Source: Bacteroidota bacterium
GTDB lineage: Bacteria; Bacteroidota; Bacteroidia; Bacteroidales; JAAAOM01
Reading direction: 5' to 3'
DNA: 34,485 nucleotides
Assembly: GCA_009908855.1 (NCBI GenBank)
Contig: JAAAOM010000058.1
Coordinates: forward strand, 1-34,485
A program made the position numbers and the translations under genes. Each line of letters opens with the position of its first letter. The first letter of the stretch is position 1. Positions 1 to 8,291 of the stretch are shown in pieces. The notes under the pieces are model-generated. The model ran no database searches. It had not been told where the DNA came from and saw only the letters and a list, made by a program, of their open reading frames with translations.

Positions 1-1598
1 TTTTGAAAATCAATATATCTGGGAATAGGTCGTTCATCCCTGTCCCATAAATAATTGGCATAATTATCGGCAAAAAACGGTCCTCGGTTAGCTCTTGAAT
101 GGACGGCCCTGAAATAATGTTTATCATTCAGATTATATGCCGCCACAAACTGATAGGAAAAATACATATCATCATGGGTGTTATAATCTTCTGCACGAAG
201 GGCGGCAATAAGTCTAAGCCTTTCAAACAACGTATAATCCAACCGCAGGCTACCGGCAAAAGAATAAATGTCCTTACTGCCGTTAAAGAATCCATCCTGT
301 CCTGTTTCGCTTAAAAATGGCTCATCGTTGTATATGGCCAATTGGTAGGCAAACCCGGGCCGGATATTCAGGTCTCCTACATGGAAATCGTATTCTGCAT
401 TGGCGTTCAGGGTTTTAATATCCATTTTAAAACCTGTATCCTGCTTTACAATGTCCTGCCAGCCATCTAAATAATTTATCTGTGCCTGAAAATCATTGAT
501 CTTCAATCTCAGATCACCATATCCGGTTAGTGATTCACGGCCGACTGTGGGAGTAGGATTATCCCCCATCGTACTGGAAATGATATCGGAATATTGTAAT
601 CCGGCAGACAGATCGGCGAAACTGTTGTTACTGATATTGTAATTAACATAGGCATTGGCACCCATGTTTTCCCGGGCAAGTCCGGGATCAGGATACATAT
701 CGTCAATATCATCATTCGGGTCAAAAATATTGTACTGCGGATTTTTGGGGTCGGGTAATGTGTCTAACACATCTTTGGAAACATACTCATCTGTTTGATG
801 CACATACAGCTTATCCGTATTTCTGTCGGCATGATAAAAATTACCGGTTACCGCCAGGCCCAGTTTTGGTGTAACTTTTTTCTGCAAACGCAGGCTGGCC
901 CTCTGGTTGTTTTGGGTTCCGAGTTCTGCGTTTACGCGGGCTTTTAGTTCAGGTTCAATAATATCTTTGGTTATGATATTCACCACACCCGATGCTGCAT
1001 TGGGGCCATAAAGTGCATTGGACGGACCACGTACCACTTCTATGCGGTCAATATCTTCCATACCAATGGGCAGTGTTTCCCAGAATGTTCCGCCATGGGC
1101 GTAGTTATAAACGGGTCGTCCGTTTATCATGACCAGTGTAATGGAGTTTTCGGAGTATAAAAACATGTGCCTGGGTGGTATGTTATCGTTACCCCGGATA
1201 TGTACATCGAAATTTCCACTTGTTTTTTCACGCACGATCATACCGGGTACCAACCGCAGCGCTTCTTCGATGTTTCTTGCTCCGGAGGCCACAATTTCAT
1301 CGTAGGAAATAACCGAGGTTGAAAGGGGGGCCTCAAAACTACTTTCTATTTTTTTGGATGCTGACACTACATCTTTATTCAGTATCAGTTCATACAATTC
1401 TTCCAACGATACGCCTACAATATCGGCCAGTTGTAATAAATCCTCAAAAGGAAGCGCAAGCAGTTGGTCATAGCTCAGTGCCATGACATCTTCCTTGGTC
1501 ATTGATTCAATATCCAGCGTATCGCTTTGTGCATAAGAATGCTGGCTAAATGCCATAAAAACGAAAAATACTATGCTTATTATATACTGTTTTTTCAT
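1..1598 (-). CDS. TonB-dependent receptor, C-terminus beyond window edge
   Basis: The frame is open from an ATG at 1598 to the left edge, giving about 532 residues of an outer-membrane TonB-dependent receptor. It starts with a signal peptide ending near SYAQS. A short acidic helical segment of about 45 residues follows (MALSYDQLLALPFEDLLQLA), then SASKKIESSFEAP leading into the plug domain. Plug hallmarks are EALRLVPGM, a HIRGNDN stretch, RIEVVRGPSNALYGPNA and SGVVNIIT. After that come alternating beta-barrel strands rich in aromatic residues. The barrel end lies outside the window. The gene starts 14 nt after the stop of the yfiR-like gene on the same strand, so the two are very likely co-transcribed. 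The ligand is unknown; the partnership with a YfiR-like protein suggests a sensing or signalling role rather than plain nutrient uptake, which is inference. Confidence 0.92.
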   Translation of the reverse strand, partial: MKKQYIISIVFFVFMAFSQHSYAQSDTLDIESMTKEDVMALSYDQLLALPFEDLLQLADIVGVSLEELYELILNKDVVSASKKIESSFEAPLSTSVISYDEIVASGARNIEEALRLVPGMIVREKTSGNFDVHIRGNDNIPPRHMFLYSENSITLVMINGRPVYNYAHGGTFWETLPIGMEDIDRIEVVRGPSNALYGPNAASGVVNIITKDIIEPELKARVNAELGTQNNQRASLRLQKKVTPKLGLAVTGNFYHADRNTDKLYVHQTDEYVSKDVLDTLPDPKNPQYNIFDPNDDIDDMYPDPGLARENMGANAYVNYNISNNSFADLSAGLQYSDIISSTMGDNPTPTVGRESLTGYGDLRLKINDFQAQINYLDGWQDIVKQDTGFKMDIKTLNANAEYDFHVGDLNIRPGFAYQLAIYNDEPFLSETGQDGFFNGSKDIYSFAGSLRLDYTLFERLRLIAALRAEDYNTHDDMYFSYQFVAAYNLNDKHYFRAVHSRANRGPFFADNYANYLWDRDERPIPRYIDFQ

Positions 1599-1612
1599 GG
1601 TCTGTGTTGGTT

Positions 1613-2122
1613 TTAATCCTTGGAAATACCCAGCGATAATAACCCTGAGTTAACTTTTAATCCTTGACTTTCAATGTTGTTTCTGGATACTTCAAAATTC
1701 TGTTTTCCATCAACTTTTACATAATTTATACCGGCGCCTGAGGCAATCATGCCGTTTTTATCAGTGATAATAATGGTGCCCATATTTTGATACTTACTGA
1801 CAGCCTGGTTCACCAATGATGATTTATTTTCGGGTATAAAAAGGATGTTGGGCCCGGAAGTTTCGGTAAGAGATTGGATCCGTTTAACATGGATTGCCTG
1901 GGTTCCAACCTTTCGTTTTTGGGCTATGATTTCAAGTTCGGCAATGATGGGTGAATTACCCAGTACTTCAATCACAAAACTGCCATTTTTTTGTGTTGGC
2001 GGCCATTCAATGTATTTTGTAAAATTATACATAAATAACGCCTTAAACTTGGCATCCTGCGCATAACCGACAGACAAGCTCAGGGCAACGGCCAATAACA
2101 GGGAATAATGTATTTTTTTCAT
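1613..2122 (-). CDS. YfiR family (DUF4154) periplasmic protein
   Basis: This is a 169-residue exported protein with an N-terminal signal peptide (MKKIHYSLLLAVALSLSVGYAQ). The mature part carries the family signatures KALFMYNFTKYIEWPP near the start, ILFIPENKSS in the middle, and GLKVNSGLLSLG at the C-terminus. In Pseudomonas, YfiR is a periplasmic inhibitor of the diguanylate cyclase YfiN. Bacteroidota homologues often sit beside a TonB-dependent receptor and a sensor kinase. The mature protein has no cysteine, so the disulfides described for Pseudomonas YfiR are not possible. It is first in an operon with the receptor 14 nt downstream. A signalling or adaptor role is inferred from the family only. 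Confidence 0.88.
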   Translation of the reverse strand: MKKIHYSLLLAVALSLSVGYAQDAKFKALFMYNFTKYIEWPPTQKNGSFVIEVLGNSPIIAELEIIAQKRKVGTQAIHVKRIQSLTETSGPNILFIPENKSSLVNQAVSKYQNMGTIIITDKNGMIASGAGINYVKVDGKQNFEVSRNNIESQGLKVNSGLLSLGISKD

Positions 2123-2316
2123 AAAAACATCTGTTACGCGTGTATCCTATTTTTAAGTGAATGTAACAAAAAAGTTTACGATATAACGTTTACATCACTT
2201 GATTTTATTAACAAAATACAATTGGAAAGCAGCGGAATGGCTTAATTTATATGGATGTGATTCCTTTTTATTAACAATTTAGAATAAATATGAATTATGT
2301 ATGCATAAGAATGAGA

Positions 2317-3825
2317 CTATTGGTGGTTATCCCGTAATAAATCATTAATGGTTTTTACCGGATTGAATGTTTCAATGGGTACTTCAACAAAAATAGTATT
2401 CCAAAAAGCCATTGATCCGTTCCATAACCCCGGCAATTCAAGGGCTTTCAGCTCTTTTCCGTTTTTTGATTTTTTGGATATAAAACCTGTTTGATCATCC
2501 CGGAATTTCATCAGGTCGAATGGTTGGTTGTTCGGGTCTTTCACATAACAAACCAGATCAACAGGATTGAAATGCGTGGATTTTTTAAGGATTTCTTCCT
2601 GTGTTTTGTCATTCATATTAATTTGGGCCTGCTCAACAATTTGTAAGGAGGCGCTGCCATCCTCATTTTTAACCCAAAACGGCCCGCCACCGGGTTCTCC
2701 TTCATTCTCAACCATTCCGCATATACGAATGGGTCGGTTTAGTGTATTTTTTAAAAACCGAACCATTTCAGGCTTATTGTCGATGGTAATATGCTGCGGT
2801 GGTTTGGTATGTAACTGCTGAATGGTAAAGGCCAATATTTCTTTTAAACGGGTGGGTTCGATATCATCCTGTAATTCGTTGATGTACTTCTTAATGGCAT
2901 CTTTCAGATAAATGAGTAAACCGCCCAACGCCTTTTTATAATTCACAGTGGTGGGTTTTAACCGGTCCGGAACCACATTATCAATGTTTTTTACAAAAAT
3001 AACATCCTCATCCCTTTCATTTAAATTCTCTAACAACGCTCCGTGTCCGCCGGGACGAAAGAGCAAAGAGCCATCTTCGTCGCGAAATGGTTCATTGTTC
3101 ATGTCTACGGCAATGGTATCGGTTTTGGGTTTCTGTTCCGAATAGGTTACTTCGTAAGTAACTCCATATCGGGCTTCATATACGGGTCTCATTTCCTCCA
3201 CCAGGGCTGTAAAACCAGCTCTGTGTTCAGGGGAAACCGTAAAATGAATGTTTACTTTGTCATTCTTCTGCCTGGCATACATTGCACCTTCTGTAAGGTG
3301 TTCTTCCAGTGCAGTTCGGGAAGCACCATCGTACGAATGGAAGAGAATCAAACCTTTGGGAAGATTACCATAATTTAAACCTTTGGCGGTTAAAATATGC
3401 TCAATCAACGATTTATATTGTTTTTTAGCCAGTGCATCATTCACATTGATTTGTTTGTTAAGCGCATCATAAAATGCAAAATCCCTGATCCGGTTCACCA
3501 CCTGTTTGGCATCCTCATTATTTTTATTTTCTTCTCCGTCCTGTGCTTTTTCAATGTAAGAAAAAAGGGATTTAAACATCCGGCTGGCTGCACCTGAAGC
3601 CGGAACAAATTTCAGGATTGTCTCATCAGCCTCGTTATATATCTTCATGTAGTTCCGGATATCACTTTGCTCCATTTTTTTAATTCCATCATTCAGCGTT
3701 GCTGGTTTTAAAAGAGTAAGATATGGAAACCCTTTCTTAAATTGCTCTATCTGAACAGTAACATCCTTTTCTGTAATGCCTTGTTTTTCAAGCTGCTCTT
3801 TATCTTTTGTGCTTAGATTGATCAT
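2317..3825 (-). CDS. DUF4301 family protein, nucleotidyltransferase-like
   Basis: This is a 502-residue cytoplasmic protein without signal peptide or membrane segment. It matches the Bacteroidota family DUF4301, whose function is not established. Several motifs recall UDP-sugar pyrophosphorylases: PASGAASR at 75-82 where the glycine-rich nucleotide loop would be, RPGGHGALL at 257-265 resembling the PPGHGD-type motif, and FVKNIDN at 277-283 resembling the FVSNxDN motif. VENEGEPGGGPFWV around 372-385 and the aromatic C-terminal stretch ELPGLWNGSMAFW are also prominent. I infer a GT-A-like nucleotidyltransferase fold. The substrate is unknown. The start ATG at 3825 is followed directly by conserved sequence. 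It appears monocistronic, with a palindromic element upstream and the yfiR-like promoter region downstream. Confidence 0.85.
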   Translation of the reverse strand: MINLSTKDKEQLEKQGITEKDVTVQIEQFKKGFPYLTLLKPATLNDGIKKMEQSDIRNYMKIYNEADETILKFVPASGAASRMFKSLFSYIEKAQDGEENKNNEDAKQVVNRIRDFAFYDALNKQINVNDALAKKQYKSLIEHILTAKGLNYGNLPKGLILFHSYDGASRTALEEHLTEGAMYARQKNDKVNIHFTVSPEHRAGFTALVEEMRPVYEARYGVTYEVTYSEQKPKTDTIAVDMNNEPFRDEDGSLLFRPGGHGALLENLNERDEDVIFVKNIDNVVPDRLKPTTVNYKKALGGLLIYLKDAIKKYINELQDDIEPTRLKEILAFTIQQLHTKPPQHITIDNKPEMVRFLKNTLNRPIRICGMVENEGEPGGGPFWVKNEDGSASLQIVEQAQINMNDKTQEEILKKSTHFNPVDLVCYVKDPNNQPFDLMKFRDDQTGFISKKSKNGKELKALELPGLWNGSMAFWNTIFVEVPIETFNPVKTINDLLRDNHQ

Positions 3826-3849
3826 ACATAACGATTTTTATCGAATATA

Positions 3850-4013
3850 ATAATTTAAAATGAGTATCGGATTATTAACCTATATAATTAAAAACTAAAA
3901 ATGAACACCACAAATTCCCCTCTTCAGAGGGGTTTAGGGGTGTGTTATAATAAAAACCTGTTCATTTTTTAGTTTTTGGGTACAAAATCCGATTTCCATA
4001 TAATTTAAAATGA
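3850..4013. repeat. Palindromic MITE-like element flanked by 14-bp direct repeats
   Basis: The 14-bp sequence ATAATTTAAAATGA occurs exactly at 3850-3863 and 4000-4013. Between them lie nested inverted repeats: ATCGGATT (3866-3873) with AATCCGAT (3986-3993); AAAAACTAAAAATGAACA (3890-3907) with its complement at 3959-3977, one extra T; and a central CCCCTCTTCAGAGGGG hairpin at 3917-3932. The module lies between the start of the DUF4301 gene and the end of the yjbQ-like gene and contains no convincing ORF. It looks like a small non-autonomous mobile or REP-like element. It may also end transcription of the yjbQ-like gene. Confidence 0.6.
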
Positions 4014-4067
4014 TTTATGGGTGTATTCCTGGAATCACCTATTTACAGCAAATTCCTGCAAACCCCG

Positions 4068-4478
4068 TCAACTATATATGGTTGCTACAAAATTACGGCT
4101 TCCACCGCGATTTCTGAACTCACCCAGGTAAATACCCTGCCAGGTACCCAGATTCAGTCTGCCATTTGTAATGGGAATGGTTACACTACTCCCGATCAAA
4201 GATGATTTTATATGCGCCGGCATATCATCACCACCTTCCAGGGTATGATCGAAATAAGGTTCGTTTTCCGGTACCAATTTATCAACAAATTTATTGAAAT
4301 CGGACCGAACTGTCGGGTCGGCATTTTCATTCAGCGTTAATCCGGCTGAGGTGTGTTTAATATGCAAATGAAGTAATCCTTTTTGCGGTAAATCGGGCAA
4401 TTTCCTCACCACATCGTGCGTTATAAGATGAAATCCCCTGGCATGACCCGGTAATGAGAATTCTGTTTGTTCAACCAT
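4068..4478 (-). CDS. YjbQ / UPF0047 family protein
   Basis: This is a 136-residue protein that fits the compact YjbQ family (UPF0047) along its whole length. Conserved signatures are LHIKHTSAGLTLNENADP (about residues 38-55), DHTLEGGDDMPAHIKSSL (about 77-94), and the C-terminal run LGTWQGIYLGEFRNRGGSR. The histidines in HTSAG, DHTLEG and DMPAHIK are those expected to line the metal or active site. Family members are annotated as secondary thiamine-phosphate synthases because E. coli YjbQ has weak activity of that kind; the true role is unsettled. It reads alone on the minus strand, with the palindromic element beyond its stop and a divergent gene upstream. Confidence 0.9.
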   Translation of the reverse strand: MVEQTEFSLPGHARGFHLITHDVVRKLPDLPQKGLLHLHIKHTSAGLTLNENADPTVRSDFNKFVDKLVPENEPYFDHTLEGGDDMPAHIKSSLIGSSVTIPITNGRLNLGTWQGIYLGEFRNRGGSRNFVATIYS

Positions 4479-4554
4479 ACTTATTTTCGTTTTTTTATCA
4501 TTACAAACATTTATACATACACTATGTTTTCTATATAATATAAGATATTTTATT

Positions 4555-4562
4555 TACATTTG
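4555..4562 (+). promoter_or_regulatory. Candidate -7 element of the 4585 gene
   Basis: TACATTTG is an exact match to the Bacteroidota -7 consensus TAnnTTTG and ends 22 nt before the ATG at 4585. No clear TTTG -33 element is seen at the usual distance upstream, so this is a moderate call. Confidence 0.4.
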
Positions 4563-4584
4563 GCGCTTTTGTAAACGCTTGCTT

Positions 4585-5259
4585 ATGAAGCTTTCTTCAT
4601 TATTCATAATATGTTTTTTATGCTTTTCATCGATAATTTCGGCCCAAAATAATGAAAAAGAAGAATTAATTCAGTTCTCCGGTCGCATTATCAATGAAAA
4701 ACTTGAGCCCCTGTCTTTTGCCCATGTATTAATCATGAGCAACCTGCGCGGCACCATTACCGATATGGACGGCATGTTTTCGATGGTGGTCGAGCCCAAT
4801 GATACGGTAATGATGACATGCATAGGTTACAAACCCAAAAGAATTGTTATACCCGATTCGATTGATCAGAATTTTTTAACCCGCGATTTTGTGCTATCAA
4901 CCGATACCATTGCCATTAAAGAAGTGGTGGTTTATCCCTGGAATTCGTACCAGGAATTTAAGCAGGCATTCCTGAATGTTGAATTACCCGAAGGTGATGT
5001 AGAACGTGCCCGCAAGAATATTGCGTTGCTGAAAACACAAATTATACTGGACGATTCGCCTAATTATCGTGAAAATTTTCAATTTGTGCTCGATGAACAA
5101 TATGAGCAAACATTTAATGAGGGCATGCAACCAACCATTTCGTTAACCAACCCTATAGCCTGGGTACGTTTTTTTGATGCGCTTAAAAGCGGCGATTTGA
5201 AATACGATGACCGGTTAAAAGAAAAAAATAAAAATTATAATCGTAAAAACAGGCAATAA
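4585..5259 (+). CDS. Exported CarboxypepD_reg-like domain protein
   Basis: This is a 224-residue protein. I chose the ATG at 4585 because the longer frame begins with TTG only two codons earlier and the ATG gives a clean signal peptide (MKLSSLFIICFLCFSSIISAQ). Residues about 28-120 form a CarboxypepD_reg-like domain: SGRIINEKLEPLSFAHVLI, then GTITDMDGMFSM, then CIGYKPKRIVI. This is the N-terminal extension domain of many Bacteroidota TonB-dependent receptors, but here it stands alone. The remaining 100 residues are charged and unfamiliar, ending in a Lys/Asn-rich tail. It lies 29 nt upstream of a TonB-dependent receptor on the same strand, so a periplasmic accessory role for that receptor is likely but unproven. 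Confidence 0.85.
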   Translation: MKLSSLFIICFLCFSSIISAQNNEKEELIQFSGRIINEKLEPLSFAHVLIMSNLRGTITDMDGMFSMVVEPNDTVMMTCIGYKPKRIVIPDSIDQNFLTRDFVLSTDTIAIKEVVVYPWNSYQEFKQAFLNVELPEGDVERARKNIALLKTQIILDDSPNYRENFQFVLDEQYEQTFNEGMQPTISLTNPIAWVRFFDALKSGDLKYDDRLKEKNKNYNRKNRQ

Positions 5260-5288
5260 ACAGGGTGGTTACAAGTTATTGGGTAAGC

Positions 5289-7751
5289 ATGAACAAAGCT
5301 GGTAATAAGATACAATCTCTCATTTTTTTGTTACTATTCGTTTCGGTCTTTCCCGCTATGGCACAAACGCAGCAACGTATTCTAAACGGTGTGGTAAAAG
5401 ACCCGGACGGGGCACCCATATTCCCTGCCAATGTGGTTGTTAATAATAATAAAGGTACAACCACCAATCAGGAAGGGTATTATGAATTATTGTTATCGGC
5501 TAATAAAAATCTGCATATACAGGTTTCCTTTATAGGCTATCAGTCTTTTGACACCACCCTGACTGTATCATCCAAAGAATTTACATTGAATATTACCCTG
5601 CAGGAATCGATACAAGCAGTTGAAGAAGTAAATGTTATCAGCGATATGAACGAGCGCAATAACCTGATAAGCCTTGATTTAAAAAACATCGAGAATATCC
5701 CCCAAACAACCGGTAACATAGAGGATGTGATTAAAACATTACCTGGTGTATCCTCCAATACCGAATTGAGCGCACAGTATTCAGTAAGGGGTGGTAATTA
5801 CGACGAAAACCTGATTTATGTGAACGACATTGAAATATACCGTCCTTTTTTAGTGCAATCCGGTCAACAGGAAGGGCTTAGTTTTGTCAACCCGGATATG
5901 ATCTCATCGTTACAATTTTCAGCCGGCGGATTCAATGCAGAGTATGGAGATAAAATGTCATCGGTATTGGATATCAAATACAAACGTCCTTCAGCATTTC
6001 AGGGCAAGGTTAGCGCCAGTTTTTTGGGTGCCAATGTGTTGCTGGGAGGCGCATCTAAAAACAATAAATTCACCAATATATCTTCGTTCCGGTATAAAAC
6101 ATCACAGTATCTGCTAAACAGCCTGGAAACATCCGGCGATTATATCCCTAATTTTTATGACCTGCAAACTTTTTTTACCTACGATGTTACGCCCAAACTG
6201 GAATTCTCGGTGCTGGGGAATATCTCTTTAAACGATTATAATTTTATACCCAAAACCCGGGATGTTAAATTTGGAACCATACGCAATGCATTCAACCTGA
6301 AAATATATTATGAAGGCCAGGAACTGGATCGGTTTTTTACCGGACTGGGTGCCTTTACAGCCAGCTATTCACCATCTGATAAGGTGAATATTAAACTCAT
6401 TACATCCTATTTTTCAACTGCCGAAGAAATTACTTACGACTTGCTGGGGCAATATAGTATTAGCCTGCTGGATAATACCATTGGTTCGGAATCAGCCGGT
6501 GATAGTGTGGCCAACATTGGTGTGGGTTCATTTCTTGAGCATGCCAGAAATTATTTATATGCAGAAGTATACAATGCTGAGTTGCGCACAACCATACACA
6601 CATCTAATACCGCCAATTGGAAGTTTGGCCTAAAGGTACAGCGCGAATTTATTGATGACCAGATTGAGGAGTGGGAATACATCGATTCCGCCGGATATTC
6701 ATCACCCTATAGCGATGAAGTGGCACGCCTATACTCATCCGTATATGCCGAAAACACGCTGTCATCAAACCGATTCAACGGGTTTGCACAATATTCAGGT
6801 AAAATCCCTGACCTTGCCAATCACAGTGTTTTGTTAACCGCCGGATTGCGAGGAAGCTATTGGGATGTGAACAAGCAATTTACATTAAGTCCGCGTTTAA
6901 ATATTTTTATAGACCCATTGGGTACTGACCGGGTGAACTACCACCTGGCAACCGGTATTTATTATCAACCCCCTTTTTATAAAGAGTTGCGCGATGTGGA
7001 CGGTGAATTGCACAAGAACCTGAAAGCCCAGGTATCTTATCAATATGTGGCGGGATTGGATTATTTTTTTGAGCTGTGGGACCGGCCCTTTAAATTTACC
7101 ACCGAAGCCTACTATAAGTATATGCCCCGCCTTACGGTTTACAAAGTGGATAATGTGAGTATTCAATATTTACCGGAATACAGAGCACAGGGATATACCG
7201 TAGGTATTGATTTTAAAGTGAACGGAGAATTTCTTCCCGGTACCGAATCCTGGGCCAGTCTGTCGTTTCTGGAAGCCAGAGAAGATATTTACCAGGACAA
7301 GTATATTACATCAGAATTTAAACTGGAAAATCCGGGGTATTACCCGCGCCCGACCGATCAGTTATTTAATTTCTCCATGTATTTTCAGGATTATTTTCCG
7401 GCCAACCCCGATTACAAAGTTCACCTAACCATGCATTATGGCGCTAAGTTGCCCACCAATCCGCCCAATTACAACAATCCATCCATTACATTTAAATTGC
7501 CCCCATACAGAAGAATTGACATGGGTATTGCCAAAAAGTTAACCAAAAGAAATTCCGGGCAACCATTGATTCGTGGTTTCGAAAATATATGGATAAGTGC
7601 AGAAGTTTTTAATCTGTTTGGATTTGAAAACACCATATCGTACCAATGGATCAGGACCATTAAAAACGAAGAAGGTATTTCTAACACCTTTGCAGTACCC
7701 AATCATTTAACCAGCCGGAGAATAAATTTTAAGCTACAGGCCACATTTTAA
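5289..7751 (+). CDS. TonB-dependent receptor with CarboxypepD_reg domain
   Basis: This is an outer-membrane receptor of 820 residues. The ATG at 5289 was preferred to the upstream GTG at 5265 because the signal peptide (MNKAGNKIQSLIFLLLF to AMAQ) then starts at residue 1. Next comes a CarboxypepD_reg-like domain (LNGVVKDPDGAPIFPANVVV, then GTTTNQEGYYEL). The plug contains IEDVIKTLPGVSSNTELS, YSVRGGNYDENLIYVNDIEI and SAGGFNAEYGDKMSSVLDI. About 600 residues of beta-barrel end in a terminal strand finishing RINFKLQATF. The YSVRGGNYDEN plug type is common in Bacteroidota and has no assigned ligand that I know of. The receptor follows the small CarboxypepD_reg-like protein by 29 nt, suggesting one transcript. 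No SusD-like partner is present. Confidence 0.93.
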   Translation: MNKAGNKIQSLIFLLLFVSVFPAMAQTQQRILNGVVKDPDGAPIFPANVVVNNNKGTTTNQEGYYELLLSANKNLHIQVSFIGYQSFDTTLTVSSKEFTLNITLQESIQAVEEVNVISDMNERNNLISLDLKNIENIPQTTGNIEDVIKTLPGVSSNTELSAQYSVRGGNYDENLIYVNDIEIYRPFLVQSGQQEGLSFVNPDMISSLQFSAGGFNAEYGDKMSSVLDIKYKRPSAFQGKVSASFLGANVLLGGASKNNKFTNISSFRYKTSQYLLNSLETSGDYIPNFYDLQTFFTYDVTPKLEFSVLGNISLNDYNFIPKTRDVKFGTIRNAFNLKIYYEGQELDRFFTGLGAFTASYSPSDKVNIKLITSYFSTAEEITYDLLGQYSISLLDNTIGSESAGDSVANIGVGSFLEHARNYLYAEVYNAELRTTIHTSNTANWKFGLKVQREFIDDQIEEWEYIDSAGYSSPYSDEVARLYSSVYAENTLSSNRFNGFAQYSGKIPDLANHSVLLTAGLRGSYWDVNKQFTLSPRLNIFIDPLGTDRVNYHLATGIYYQPPFYKELRDVDGELHKNLKAQVSYQYVAGLDYFFELWDRPFKFTTEAYYKYMPRLTVYKVDNVSIQYLPEYRAQGYTVGIDFKVNGEFLPGTESWASLSFLEAREDIYQDKYITSEFKLENPGYYPRPTDQLFNFSMYFQDYFPANPDYKVHLTMHYGAKLPTNPPNYNNPSITFKLPPYRRIDMGIAKKLTKRNSGQPLIRGFENIWISAEVFNLFGFENTISYQWIRTIKNEEGISNTFAVPNHLTSRRINFKLQATF

Positions 7752-7880
7752 GGAAAATTTAGAATTTATTAATATTCAATACTTCCCGGATGCAGTTATT
7801 TATAATATTTTAGTCGCTTTCAATAAATATATAATAATAATATTCCTGTGTCGTTATATATATTATTAAATGATACCATT

Positions 7881-8276
7881 ATGCGCCCATACAAATTAAC
7901 CATCGGAATTTTGCTTATGACGCTGTTCATGAGCTGTTCAGACACTACAACGATAGAAGATATTGCCGGTAGCTGGGAAGGTAACGTAACGTTTTTTAAT
8001 AATTCACATGCTGAATATCTGCAACTTCAATTAAACGAGCAATATGAATATCGATTAAATGGCATTAATATGGATAATAACCTTATTAGCACAGGAGAAT
8101 TCCGCCTGCAAAAGGGTAATATTGTTTTAATCCCTTCCGTGGTTCATGACACAAACCAAATAGCCATGCTGATGTATCTTAATAACCGCCCTGTTAAAGT
8201 GCTCAATAAAGATGAAATACAGGGATTACAGATAAAAATGAATAATGTTTGGCATTTCCTCCAAAAAACGAACTAA
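7881..8276 (+). CDS. Small lipocalin-like lipoprotein
   Basis: This is a 131-residue predicted lipoprotein. The ATG at 7881 (rather than the GTG at 7848) gives a type II signal peptide with lipobox LFMSC and lipidated Cys19. The mature part contains IAGSWEGNVTFF, which resembles the start of the lipocalin-like or META-type beta barrels found in Bacteroidota lipoproteins, followed by alternating strands. No catalytic motif is visible. It follows the receptor by 129 nt and ends 15 nt from the convergent amidohydrolase gene. I do not recognise a function. Confidence 0.75.
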   Translation: MRPYKLTIGILLMTLFMSCSDTTTIEDIAGSWEGNVTFFNNSHAEYLQLQLNEQYEYRLNGINMDNNLISTGEFRLQKGNIVLIPSVVHDTNQIAMLMYLNNRPVKVLNKDEIQGLQIKMNNVWHFLQKTN

Positions 8277-8291
8277 TAAAACATGAACCTT

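Noticed and set aside
99-314. 71-codon plus-strand ORF near the left edge
   Set aside because: It lies antisense to the TonB-dependent receptor, whose full-length frame has clear family motifs.
2173-2192. GTTTAC repeated twice upstream of the yfiR-like gene as an operator
   Set aside because: The unit is only six bases in AT-rich DNA and does not form a convincing dyad.
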